From assembly GCA_030998225.1 (NCBI GenBank), contig JAPYXD010000484.1, positions 4,774,001 to 4,838,000 of the forward strand: DNA of 64,000 bases, written 5' to 3'. Each line of letters begins with the position of its first letter. Within the stretch, counting starts at the first letter, position 1. Below, piece by piece: positions 46,571-57,659 of the stretch. The translations under genes and the position numbers were made by a program. This DNA is from Diplolepis rosae. Taxonomy: Eukaryota; Arthropoda; Insecta; Hymenoptera; Diplolepididae. Below the pieces are notes generated by a model. It worked only from the letters and a program-made list of their open reading frames with translations. It searched no databases and was not told the DNA's origin.

Positions 46571-47599
46571 CACTTTAAAGAAGACTACTAGTGTCGAATC
46601 AACTTTGTACAAACGCTGCCCAGAAAACAAAGTGTCTGCGTAATACGGAGCATGACGCGTGCACGCGTGAGGATTAATCCGCACGGGTGAACTCAGGAGG
46701 TCACACAGTTGCGCGTGACATTGCCACGCATATGTCTCGTATGTCGTGGTTCGCACGCGTGCTCCCAGAATGCGCGATTCCAAAACATATATATATTTAT
46801 TTTAATATTAATTTTATCAGTGAAAATGATGGGAAAATAAATAGTTTGAACAATTGTTTTATTCAGCAAATAATTTTGAAGGGCAATAACAATCGTTAGC
46901 CACACATTGAATAAACATCAATTGAACTATAACATTATATCAATGACCAAAATCTCTTGAATGAAATAAAACTTTCGTAATAAACATATTCATATTTAAC
47001 ATGAAAAATGGAATCATGCATGTAATATTTTTCGTACTCAAATCATATATTAATACGACTGTCTTATTGCATGGTACTTTCAACACGATCATCATCAATT
47101 ATCACTTAATTGTAGAGTCCATTTCTTGTCTTAAATTTTTACATATTCCAAAATTAATTCTCATGAAAAAAGTCAGTCAGAATTGAAATGAGTATTAAAA
47201 AGTTTTAATCCATATGAATTCCATTTCTTTCAAATCTATGAAGTATAGCAACCGAGAATGATTTTTTAATTTAAAAATTTTTAAGTAGTCTGTGGACTTC
47301 TACTTTTAGTACAACCTCAGAATCATATTCGTTTTTGTGTATCTCTTACCGTTTTATAAATATCTTTAAATTTATGGCATCAAAAATTTTTTAATTTCAA
47401 AATCTTATTAATGGATAAGTAAAATTAATCACTCAAATCGAATTTTGCAAAAAACTGATCATTTTTTGAAGTTAAGAAAATTCTTATGAATAAATAAAAC
47501 AGATTCGTAGGTGATAGATATATTCAAGAATTTTTTGTATGAAATCCGAAATTTTTCACCGTGAAACAACTACTAAATAAGTTTCTTGACCAACGATTA
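46571..47599. other. No gene recognised
   Basis: 46600-46780 is CpG-rich (CGCGTGCACGCGTGAG) and resembles in composition 47850-48020. The rest is AT-rich and featureless. Confidence 0.4.
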
Positions 47600-47603
47600 T
47601 TAA

Positions 47604-47822
47604 CACGTTGAACGCCCCGTCATCCAAGCATGGGTGATGGCTATCACAATTTCCTCGCTTACGAAAGTTATCTTTCTTCGAAACACTTATTGCATTTGCC
47701 ATTTTGAGGCCTTCATGAAGCGTATTGTATTCTTCTTCTGAAGTAACGCGCTGCTTAAACACGATATTACGAATTTGGGCCCCGAGAGAAACTCCACCAA
47801 TTCACGCTGGGCGTTCAACGTG
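47604..47822. mobile_element. TTAA-flanked MITE (219 bp), CACGTTGAACGCC ends
   Basis: TTAA at 47600-47603 and 47823-47826 flanks CACGTTGAACGCCC and its complement GGGCGTTCAACGTG. TTAA targets with ends of this C(C/A)C..TT(R)AACGCC form are the hallmark of piggyBac-type elements. The interior is unique and non-coding. Confidence 0.82.
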
Positions 47823-48863
47823 TTAAATTTAATATATCTCCACTTTCTGTGCGTCTCATTTGATGAGCTTGCGTGCTTACATGAGTGATCGCGTACTGCG
47901 ACGCATATGCGTCGCACTGATATGCCCCTTACGCCTTTAGACGAGTGCACGCGAGATTGCTGCATTCTCGTTTGCACACGTGACCCGCATGGCGTGTTGG
48001 CGTCATGCCGCGCACGATTGTTATCTGGGTGGTATTTTACAGCGTTAATTATGAGAGCCAAACAGACACTGGGTAGACCTTGCACATTTACTGTCGGAAT
48101 GTTAATTTTCCCACAGACGGAAGAAGGTTTGGCCTGTTATACACCCAACGTTGTTAGTTAGTTGAACGTTAGTGAATTTTTATCAGCATAATATATTCTC
48201 ATCGTTAATTGTAACTGCAGGTAATTTAAAAAGCAAATTCAAAGCGAACGTTAGAAAAAAAATTTTTGTTTAAATTTGTTTATTACATAATAGGTATTCA
48301 ATGTTTTGTGATTTTTTATTTTATTTTCTTGAATGTTGTGTTGTTTAAAATTGGTCTTTCTTTCAAGAAATCTTTTCTTGAGGAAGTTTTTAGTCGTACT
48401 GATTTCTAGACGTACTTGAACGAACGAGGAATTAAAAGCAGGGAAAGGGCGGGAAAATGGTAGAAGATCCTTTATTTTGGAAAATAGGGAAAATTGAGAC
48501 AAATAATTGGCTAAGAGGATATAAAATGAGAGGTGTAGGCGTTCGGACAAGATATAGTGGAGGGGTTGTAGGGAGAAGTCCCTTTACACGGGTTTTCCGA
48601 AAATCTGGTAAATATGCGACATCTGCAAGATCATAAATGGCTTAGGATAAATCTGGTCGAAGCGAGAAGGCTTTATGGAGAGATTTTTATGAATCTATAA
48701 AATAAGTTACTTTGAGACGGTTGTTTTTACAATTCTCAAGACGAAGACAGTTTGTAAACTATAAAGTAATTTAGCAAAGGTCTTCTTAAGGAAGTTACAG
48801 CTGTTGGTTGAGAGACTTAGCTAAATCTTAAACTGAGCGCGAAGTTTAAATCTTCATAAAATA
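47823..48863. other. No gene recognised; includes an 18-bp perfect palindrome
   Basis: GCGACGCATATGCGTCGC at 47898-47915 is a perfect dyad within a CpG-rich 180-bp stretch (47850-48030) of unknown identity. From 48250 on, AT-rich. Confidence 0.45.
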
Positions 48864-49679
48864 AGGTAAATGTACCAGTCGTTGCGCGGTTAAGGAAAGT
48901 CTTCGCGGATTATTGAATTTAATTATAGCAAAATAAAATTTTTCGTCATATTAATCGAATCACATTTTGAAAGACACTTTGGATTTGTATTGCAAAGCTC
49001 ATTAATCTGAAAATTTTCAACACTTATTAACAAATAGTCGAAAATATGAAAAAATGCGTTTGGCCCAGTCTTTGCGCAAGAAATTTATTATTGTCCCAGT
49101 CGTTGAACTCGCGTGTCCTAGGCCTTGCGCTATTGAATTCTTCATCTCTTTTTCTTTTTTTTTCTTCGATTTTCTTTCATAATCGGTTTGAAATAATGTC
49201 TGGCGTTTAAAATAATAAATATTACTATTGCTAAAAATAACACTTTATTAATGTCATCAGTAATTATAATTATTTCCCCTTTTGAGCCCTCTTTTTTGTC
49301 GTTTTTTTTCTTTTTGTTGCCTAAAAATAATGATTCATACTTATAAGTTTTCGAAACTTGCATCAAATGTCAAAGTTATGAGGTTAGAAAAGATTTTTTA
49401 CGAAGAAAAATTTATTTACGGCTCTAAATTGTTAGCCTCATCGACAAATCATCTTTCTTTCACTCAAAAACTTGAAAATTATAAATACTTACTTTTTTAT
49501 CAACACACAGATGTTTTTTACATTGAGTCACAACGTTTAACGTCCCGCGCAACGACTGAGACAATTCATGAAATACAGGGTGGGCCATATCAAATTTTAA
49601 ATTTAAAAAATCAATAAAAAAAAACGGCTTGATATTTTTCAAAGGTCTAACATTTATTTGAAAGGTTGTTTTATGAAAT

Positions 49680-49888
49680 TTATTTGTGGAAAACAATTTC
49701 GGACAAATTATCACCACGGCTGAGTTTACAGTAGCTTATCCGATCCACCCAATTTTGGAGTACTTTCTCGATGGTTTCAGGCCTTATGGCAGCAACAGCA
49801 GCTTTAATCTCGTACTTTAGATCTTGAATTGTTTCTGGATGGTTGGTGTAACATTTATCTTTAACAGCTCCCCACAGAAAATGCCAAT
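49680..49888 (-). pseudogene. Inverted copy of the transposase C-terminus
   Basis: Reads FLWGAVKDKCYTNHPETIQD, continues to EKVLQNWVDRISYCKLSRG and ends LSEIVFHK. It matches the C-terminus of the plus-strand copy at 50205-50405 with a few substitutions. Confidence 0.85.
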
Positions 49889-49889
49889 G

Positions 49890-50405
49890 CACCCAGCACG
49901 AGTCACTGTATGGTGCGGATTTTGGTCTGGTGGAATCATCGGCCTATTTTTCTTCGAAAATGAAGAAGGAACCGCCGTAACCATTAATGGTGAGCGATAT
50001 CGCGCAATGTTATCCAAATTTTTCTTCAAGCAAATTGAAGAGGAAGACTTGGACAACATTTGGTTCCAGCAGGACGGCGCTACGTGCCATACAGCAAACG
50101 CTACACTCAATCTTTTACGCCCTATCTTCGAAAATCGCATAATCAGCAAAAGAGGCGATGTGAATTGGCCTCCCAGAAGCTGCGATTTAACTCCGTTGGA
50201 CTATTTTCTGTGGGGAGCTGTTAAAGATAAATGTTACGCGAACCATCCAGAAACAATTCAAGATCTAAAGTACGAGATTCAAGCTGCTGTTGCTGCCATA
50301 AGGCCTGAAACCATCGAGAAAGTACTCCAAAATTGGGCGGATCGGATAAGCTACTGTAAACTCAGCCGTGGTGGTCATTTGTCCGAAATTGTTTTCCACA
50401 AATAA
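49890..50405 (+). pseudogene. Tc1/mariner transposase, C-terminal two thirds
   Basis: Blocks in order: VTVWCGFWSGGIIGLFFFEN, WFQQDGATCHTAN (second catalytic Asp), WPPRSCDLTPLDYFLWGAVK (third acidic residue, about 36-37 residues later) and a C-terminus ending LSEIVFHK. The N-terminal DNA-binding domain and first catalytic Asp are absent; the upstream sequence is instead the inverted C-terminal copy. It cannot be active. Confidence 0.9.
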
Positions 50406-51154
50406 ATTTCATAAAACAACCTTTCAAATGAATGTTATACCTTTGAAAAATATCAAGCCGTTTTTTTTTTATTGACTTTTAAAATTTAAAATTTTATATG
50501 GCCCACCCTGTACGTATGCTCCAGTCGTTGCTATGGCCATGTAAACACTAGGTCATGCACGATTTTCGTGTACCAGTCAATAATTTGTTCGATTATTAAT
50601 ATATAGTTTGAATTTTTACTTTTAATGACACGAGATACACTTTATATAAGGGTTATCAAAAATATAAATCAAAAACTTTCAAAATTGATGTCGAATAAAT
50701 TGATATAAATACTTAAATGCGAGAAGAGTTCCATTTGCATAAAAAATAAGCACAGTCATTTTATGAACTACGATTTGAACATTCCGGAATATTTTATTTT
50801 TTAGTATTTTTGAGTAAGCATTTACATTAAAAATTTGTTATGAGATATGAATAATAACCTTATGTTCAACGATATCTTCAACTTGAACACAAAAATATAA
50901 AGTAATGTTCTTAATTTTACGTAAAGTATGCTCGACAGCGCAACGACTGGTACATTTACCTAATGATATTAAAGAAAAGAAATATAAAGATGATAATATT
51001 TGTAAGCGGTAGAGGCGCAACAATTTTTATTACATTTACTTACTTTATTCACTTTATTTATATTTTATTCGCCTTAAATTTTAATACATTCATGTATTTA
51101 GTCATTAAAAAGAGAAGTTGCTTATTAAGCTGTCAGAATTTTAATATTTTGCAT

Positions 51155-51586
51155 TCATGTGCGCACACATTTTAAACGCTTTGTATTCCTGTCAAACTCA
51201 CACTTCTCATATTGAAGGCATTTAACACCTTCGCAATAAACAGCATCAGCTGAAAATCAAGAAAGATTAGTTAATGGGGTTTTTACTAAAAAGGAAATTT
51301 TTGTTTCTCTTTTAAAAAGTAAATTGCAAATGCTATATATACATGTATTTTTTTAAAGCCATGCTGAGTTCAATTTTTTTTAAAAGTACAATTCTAAAAG
51401 ATTTACCTTTATTGGATGATTTGTAACCTCCGTCATATCCAGTGTTTACTGCACTAGGTGTAGTGCATGAATTACTATTACACTTATTCGGGCAACATTT
51501 TTGATTAGATGGACACTGATAATCGCTCTCACATTTGGGCATACATATGCTGACACTATTTTTTAATGGGCAATTTCCAGCTTTAT
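51155..51586 (-). CDS. WAP-domain secreted protein, last two exons (partial gene)
   Basis: Exons 51586-51407 and 51249-51155 (minus) join with GT..AG splicing. The first is a symmetric phase-1 exon encoding one WAP four-disulfide core: NCPLKNSVSICMPKC, DYQCPSNQKCC and NKCNSNSC give all eight cysteines in the canonical spacing, followed by a Gly/Tyr-rich linker (GYDGGYKSSNKG). The second encodes ADAVYCEGVKCLQYEKCEFD, then RNTKRLKCVRT and TGA at 51155-51157, the Cys-rich tail seen in insect WAP proteins. WAP proteins are secreted protease inhibitors or antimicrobial factors; which applies here is unknown. Upstream exons with the signal peptide were not found; the AG acceptor at 51587-51588 shows the gene extends to higher coordinates. 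Confidence 0.88.
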
Positions 51587-52581
51587 CTGTAACATTTGAG
51601 TGGTAAATCTGTTTAAACTAATTGCAAAATTTGAGTCATGTATGATGGGATCTGGAGCTTTCTGATTGAATGAACACCAATTATAATTAAATTTTGAATC
51701 TTATTTCTTGTTTTTCCTCGTGGCCACTCTTAATGAATTGTTTCTGGAAGTACATTAACTTCCCACAAATATTCCGTTTTTTATTTAAGCGATATTTCGA
51801 GAACAATATTTTGTAAGTTGTCGAATTAAAACAAATGAAACAATGTCATGAAAATCGCTAAGGTTTTCTATCATAGATGTGGCATGTGACCTGCTCCGGG
51901 TTCGCGATTGAGTCAAGCGATCAATTCGTGGGGCAGGTCGGGAATTTATCGGCGTCGCGACTTCCTCGTTCACTCTCGTCCTGCGACTGCTAAAGACAAG
52001 TACCATAAGGGGAAGAATTTTGGCTGCGTTTACCGCAAAAGATTGTTGTTACCGGGATGGAAGAAGAGTTTATCTTGAGATACGATCCGGAGCTTGACGA
52101 CATGGTTCAGGTAGCGGAAGTTTTGTAAATCTATTTTCTCTTGGCAAGTGGTCCGGAAATACCGAGCATTGACACTGAATTGAACGCTTTATGGCGTCTA
52201 GTACTCCCGTCAAGACCACTTCGCCTCTCTTAAATGATCGCGAGTGCTTTCTTTTGTATAAACATAGTCTTTTCAGATTATTATTGAAATATTAAAATTA
52301 ATTTGGCTCACAAAGAGTTGACAGGTTTCCCGTAAAGAACCTGCATCTCAGTATATAATATACATAACTTGAGGTCATGATTTTTAGGTGGTCCTGTGTA
52401 ATGGTCCTCTAGGTACACCAGCAATTAATAAGATTAAATTTAAAATTACTGCTGAATATTGACGATTAAACTAAGAAAATAACGTTCAATTTTTTGGATA
52501 ATCCTCAGTGGTTTTCTAAAAAAAAAAAATTACTGAATAAACTGCTGGAAAATTGGCCATTACACTGGTCGACCCCCTTAA
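51587..52581. other. Upstream of the WAP exons
   Basis: Probably intron of the WAP gene at least in part. 51890-52240 has higher GC. On plus, ATG 52057 opens MEEEFILRYDPELDDMVQ directly before a GTAGCG donor-like site, but no partner exon is known and it is not called. Confidence 0.4.
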
Positions 52582-53486
52582 CCCATTAACGCCTGAACGG
52601 ACGTTTTTTCCTGCAAACTTTCCGGCCATAAAAAAAATTATGTAGAAAGTTTATAAAAAATCCAGCCAAGATTTTTCTGAAGTCAAATTTCATCTTCTTT
52701 GAGAATCTCGCCCTAATTTTTTGATAAAAAGTAAGCCTTCATTGTTATTAACAATTTTATTGAAAAAAAAGTGAAATTATGGAGATCGATCACTTTTAAA
52801 ACCAACGAAACATATGGAAATCGAATTCCAAAAACCGCAGAAATCGTTTTTCTCGCGTCCATAGACATAAAACTCGAAGTTCACTTGCTATTTGTTAATA
52901 TTGCGCAGATGGCGCTTTCTGACACAGCATTACGCGATTTATAATTTATCTGATTTTGACATTTGACCATAATGATGTAAAAAGTTCATAGTATGACTTG
53001 AAAATGTGTACTCGGTGGTTTCTAGGATCACTGATCACGAATTTAAAGTTATTATTGAACAACTATATTGTTTAAACAAACTATGTCTCCGTTCGAATTT
53101 TATCCAAGCTGCAACCGAACTTATTTTTTTGAAAACTAAATCTCATGATGACACCTAGTTATCGAAAATCAAAAAAACAGCAAGTGAACTTCGAGTTTTA
53201 TGTCTATGGACGCGAGAAAAATGATTTCTGCAGCTCTTGGAATTCGATTTCCATGTGCTTCGATGGTTTTAAAAGTAATCAATCTCGATAATTTCACTTT
53301 TTTTTCAATAAAATTGTTAATAACAATGAAGGCTTACGTTTTATCAAAAAATTAGGGCGAGATTCTTAAATAAGATGAAATTTGACTTCAGAAAAACCTT
53401 GGCTGGATTTTTTATAAACTTTCTACATAATTTTTTTTATGGCCGGAAAGCTTGCAGGAAAAAACGTCCGTTCAGATGTTAATAGG
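52582..53486. mobile_element. TTAA-flanked palindromic element (905 bp), piggyBac-type ends
   Basis: TTAA at 52578-52581 and 53487-53490. CCCATTAACGCCTGAACGG on the left and CCTATTAACATCTGAACGG inverted on the right open arms of about 320 bp that mirror each other through TGTAGAAAGTTTATAAAAAA, TAGGGCGAGATTCT and CTCGAAGTTCACTTGCT. The central 260 bp is single copy. No transposase. Confidence 0.88.
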
Positions 53487-53587
53487 TTAAGGATACTAAC
53501 CGCAAACTGTCGTTATTAAATGAGAGCGTCCGTGGAAATAAAAGCTTTCTCTGCACGGAGAGAAATTCAATCGCGTATATCATCATC

Positions 53588-53824
53588 TTAAAGAGTAAAC
53601 CAGAATTCTTTAGATTTTTTTCGAAGTGGCATTATATTATATTGCCCTATTTTAATATTATTTAAAATACCTAAATATTGCTTTATTTTCGCAATTGCAA
53701 TTTGGCATGCAATCAGAATTTCGTTTTGAACAATTTTCATATAACCTGGATCCTTTTTGTTCCCAAAAAATTCAGTAATTACTTCCCTAAAGCTCTTCCA
53801 TGTAGTCTTTTCTGTTATTGCCAT
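53588..53824 (-). pseudogene. Second fragment of an uncharacterised arthropod protein
   Basis: MAITEKTTWKSFREVITEFF followed by GNKKDPGYMKIVQNEI resembles, from memory, a W.SF....FLGN.K...Y..IV block near the C-terminal half of the same uncharacterised family as 45650-45795. It then drifts into AT-rich code. No other part is recognisable nearby. Confidence 0.4.
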
Positions 53825-55194
53825 CCACCGTTCGAATTTTAATCTTGTAAAAATGCTCTTAATTGGGGACTATCGAAACTCCTTCATTTATTTTTTCTTA
53901 AGATAATATTGGAAATTTCATTGGTTTTTAGAGCTTTGACGAATTACTTGATCAAGCAAGTTTTATTTGTAACGGTGACAGTATTGCCTTCAACTGCTCG
54001 ATCGAAAGTTCGTGCAAAATATTTTTAGAACTTGCCCTATCGAAAATCCGTGTATGTGATCCTGAATTGTTTCTGCACCAGTCCCTTTAACAGAAATAGG
54101 ACTAGATCTCTCACAAGAGAAGCTACATGTTCATCATAAGGACTTGAGACATGAAACCGTATAGGAACATGCAGAAAATCATTTAACAACAAAGGAACCC
54201 ATGCGGGACCCTGTGCATGTCCATGGACATCTTGAATGGTTACGAAAGATCATGCACGGGAAGTTATAAAATATCCAGCACGATTTTCCGTATATCGGTT
54301 TTTTCATGTATCTTAATGAAAAATGACGGTAGAATATTTTTCAAAAAACAGTTTGAAAATTTATTAAATTTTGCATCAAATGAGCTTTATTTGATTTATT
54401 CTTTTAAAAGAGAGACCGAGTTAGCGTGTGAGAAAGACCGAACTAATTTCGAATTTTCAGAGCGCGAAGTGCAATAGCCAAAGGACGCGCCCCAGACGCG
54501 CTCAAATTTTTATTTTTTATGCATAAGTATAGATCTAATAAATATAAATGTAAACAAACGAGCGTGAAACGCTAGTGCCATGTTCAAAATATATTCATTA
54601 AGGCTAATAGACTCTTAAGTAAATTCAATTTTCTTTTTCATTTGAAATTATGAACAAATTTAGTAAAAAAAAATTGAAAACATTTGTAATTTTCAAAGAT
54701 AAGGTTGAAATTTTAAGATCGTCAAAAAACGGTTTAAACAATTCAGTTTGTCGTTCAAAAATAATTTAAAAACATTTAGGTAAAAAAAAATTGTATCGTA
54801 AATGAAAGTAGTTACAGGCATTCGATATACGGCCTATCTTCAAAAATTTCAAAATTGCCCCCTCTCCACCTTTTCCACATTTCATTCATTTGGAAAAATT
54901 TTTGAAGGCTAAAGTACCACCTAATAGGACAACGTTTTGCTCTAGTTTCAGGTCAATCAATAGAAATAACATCTTTGGTTGGGTACACTTGGTAATAATT
55001 TAAAATGAACTTATATGAGTTTGAATACATTTAAAATTAATGCAAATTAATAATAAAGTAAAAATAAATTGTTTTTAAGATTAAAATTAGGTAAATTAAT
55101 AATCATTTTCAACAAGCAAATGAGTAGCAACGCCGCATTTTCGTGCATTTCTATTTTCGTGTTCCTAGCTCCTAAGATAAGAATCAATCAGCTG
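53825..55194. other. Intergenic; one unlabelled open stretch
   Basis: On the minus strand about 54240-54040 stays open for 60 or so codons without an ATG (VHGHAQGPAWVPLLLNDF, SSPYDEHVASLVRDLV). It looks coding-like and could belong to the fragment at 53588-53824, but no family was recognised. The remainder to 55194 is AT-rich. Confidence 0.35.
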
Positions 55195-55196
55195 TA

Positions 55197-56381
55197 CGAG
55201 GTCTGTTCAATAAGTCCGTGACTTTTCGAAAGATGGTGCTGTTATCGTAAATATGTTACTACTCTAAAAGAATATCATCTAATATCAGTGCGCATACAAA
55301 GTTTCAAGTCAGTACGTTGGTTAGAAAATTGTTTAGATCCAGTTGAATTTAGTTTTTCATTATTAAAACAAAACCATGGAAAAAAGCGAGTTTCGCGTGC
55401 TTATTGAACATTATTTTCTACGAGGAAAATCAATGAAAGAAACTGAAGAAAAGCTCGCAAAATATTAGACTTCTCAATAAATGATCGAGAAAATCCATGA
55501 CATCGTACTCAACGATCGTCGATTGAAAGTGCGTGAGATTATTGAGACTGTAAAAATTTCAGTGGGACGCGTATGGCACATTTTACATGAATGTTTGGGC
55601 ATGAGGAAGCTGTCTGCAAGATGGGTGCCGCGTTTGCTCACAGCTGATCACAAGCGGGCTCGTGTGGTTGCGTCTGAGCAATGTTTGGGCATGTTTCAAC
55701 GTAATTCAAAGGAATTTTCGCGACGTTATGTAACTGTTGATGAAACGTGGATTCATTACTGTACGCCAGAAATAAAAACATCAGTCGAATATGTGGATCA
55801 GGCCTGGCGAATCTGCGCCGAAAAAAGCGAAGACGGTTCCATCAGCCGGTAAGGTCATGGCCACAATTTTTTGGGACTCACATGGTATAATATTAATCGA
55901 TTATCCACAGAAGGGAAAAACTATTACAGGAGAGTATTATGACTCATTATTAGATCGAATTGATGCCATACTGAAGGAAAAGCGGCCCCATCTGACGAAA
56001 AAAGTGCTTTTCCACCACGACAATGTACCAGCTCACACAAGTGCCATTGCAACGGCCAAATTATTTAACTTGCTCTACGAAATACTTCCTAATCCACCTT
56101 ATTCCCCAGATTTGGCTCCTTCCGATTATTTTTTGTTTCCTAACATGAAAACTTGGCTTGGAGATAAAAGATTTTCATTGAACGAAAAGATCTTTGCTGT
56201 GACAAATGAGTATTTTGAGGGGTTTGATCAAAATTACTTTTTAGAGGGCATAAAGAAGCTTGAGTACCGCTATAATAAATGTATACCGTTTAAAAGGGGA
56301 CTATGTTGAAAAATAAATTGGAATTTTTGTTATAAAAAGTGTTCTTCATTTCAAAGTCACGGACTTATTGAACAGCCCACG
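55197..56381 (+). mobile_element. Nearly complete mariner transposon (1,185 bp)
   Basis: TIRs CTGTTCAATAAGTCCGTGAC match at both ends, with outer CGAGGT / CGTGGG. TA borders it at 55195-55196 and 56382-56383. It encodes a mariner transposase in the plus orientation with a short deletion and frame breaks. Confidence 0.93.
55376..56309 (+). pseudogene. Mariner DD34D transposase with stops and a frameshift
   Basis: ATG 55376 gives MEKSEFRVLIEHYFLRGKSM, then a stop at the point where roughly 130 bp of the helix-turn-helix region seem deleted. The frame resumes MIEKIHDIVLNDRRLKVREI, passes WVPRLLTADHKRAR and has VTVDETWIHY (first Asp). A frameshift near 55790-55850 leads to GESAPKKAKTVPSAGKVMAT, FHHDNVPAHTSA (second Asp) and YSPDLAPSDYFLFP (third Asp, 34 residues on), ending KRGLC and TGA at 56307-56309. 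All three catalytic aspartates remain, but the frame is broken. Confidence 0.92.
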
Positions 56382-56383
56382 TA

Positions 56384-57426
56384 TTCCCGAACTACTAGAA
56401 ACGATTTTTCAATTAATAGGCTTATTTTGTTTGTTTGCTATGATACCTTGCAAATTGAAAACAATTATACATTACTCAAACAATTGTTATAAAAAAAATT
56501 CACGTTGTAACTAATTTTCAATGCATAAGCTGAACTTTTCTCTAAAAGTAAAACTGTCTTAATTCGCTTTGCTTGTCGGCTTCTATTCACAGCGCGGCGT
56601 AGATAAAAGACAATATTGATCGGCGCCCTGATCGTTTGTCTTTCGTTTCTGTTTGTTTCTGTTTTTGTTTCTAATGTATCTACTTGAAAATTTAAAGCAC
56701 AAAATAAAAGGTGGTAAGGATCGTCGGTTAACCTCGTTTTAGTAAAAATTTTGCAAAAAGTTTATTTTGGGAAAATAAAACTGGGAGTTATCGACAATTA
56801 CAGCTCTGTAACGCCATTTCCACAGGAAATGGAATACCGCTCTGAAATTTCGGAACATGGATAAGAAAGCATTAAGGCTGGTTTTTTGGGTACCGAATAT
56901 CCAAATAAATACAAAAATTATTTTTCTTGATCTCATAGCCGAAAGTACGGTCCTCCCGGCCGCATTTCACTCGAGAAAGAACGACTTTTGTGGCCTTTTT
57001 TTGTTTTTTTCGGCTCAGTAGTGTCGCTAAATTCATCGTTTAATTCGTTTGTTTAATTTAATTTAATGTGACTTCATGCAATTGTACGAAAGAGTAACTC
57101 TTAAAAAGAAATATAAAAAATTTATGTACACGGTTTATTTTATATTAATAATTATATTAATAAAAGTAATAGTAATTATTGTAATAAGATTAGTATTACT
57201 GGATGTGTGATGTTAAAGTTACTGTTGATCAATATTAATATTGTTATCGAAGAATAAATTTTCTCTGGTATTTGTTAATTTTTAAAAAATTTTTGATTTA
57301 AAATTTTTTTTTGCAGTTATTGTATGATAGAATTTTATTTTAAAGTTTCTAATGCCCGCCCCGACCAGCGAAAACCTCGGCTTCGCCTCGGTTTTGGGCG
57401 TACTTTCAGCTGGAGATCAAGAAAAA
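56384..57426. other. No gene recognised
   Basis: AT-rich, with a GC hairpin-like stretch near 57376-57400 (ACCTCGGCTTCGCCTCGGT). No supported feature otherwise. Confidence 0.45.
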
Positions 57427-57556
57427 TAGTATACGACCCACAGCCAGAATGTTGGATGCCCTGGCGTATGTGATATGAATGCCTCGGCTTCGCCTCGGCA
57501 TTTATAACACATACGCCAGGAACTCAAACTTTCTGGCCTAGGGTCGTAATATACTA
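57427..57556. mobile_element. Hairpin MITE (130 bp)
   Basis: TAGTATACGACCC and GGGTCGTAATATACTA form the ends. The arms continue CAGCCAGAATGTT, CCTGGCGTATGTG and complements to a GCCTCGGCTTCGCCTCGGC loop. It folds into a long stem that superficially resembles a small-RNA precursor. Confidence 0.8.
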
Positions 57557-57659
57557 TTATTAAATTGATAACATTACAACAGATAAGACAATGTGGTGAT
57601 AAATCGATACGCATGGGACTCAATTCATCAACTGATATGGTTAATCCATCGTCTTAAAC

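Larger units (their letters stand above)
49576..50510. mobile_element. Foldback Tc1/mariner: two 3' halves in inverted orientation
   Basis: Ends CAGGGTGGGCCATAT and ATATGGCCCACCCTG are each bordered by TA. The left 300 bp (49576 to about 49880) is the reverse complement of the right 3' end (about 50200-50510), so the C-terminal transposase code is present twice, pointing outward. Such structures arise from abortive gap repair or transposition between sister copies. Confidence 0.88.
48864..50961. mobile_element. DNA element (2.1 kb) with a perfect 24-bp TIR
   Basis: 48864-48887 and 50938-50961 are exact reverse complements, beginning AGGTAAATGTACCAGTCGTT. The motif CCAGTCGTTG recurs inside (about 49093, 50520), a sub-terminal repeat pattern common in cut-and-paste transposons. 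The only coding remnants inside belong to a nested mariner (49576-50510). No target duplication could be fixed, so the superfamily is open. Confidence 0.75.

Noticed and set aside
52057..52115. Possible first exon MEEEFILRYDPELDDMVQ before a GTAGCG site
   Set aside because: No downstream exon, no homologue recognised and a weak donor; cannot be supported.
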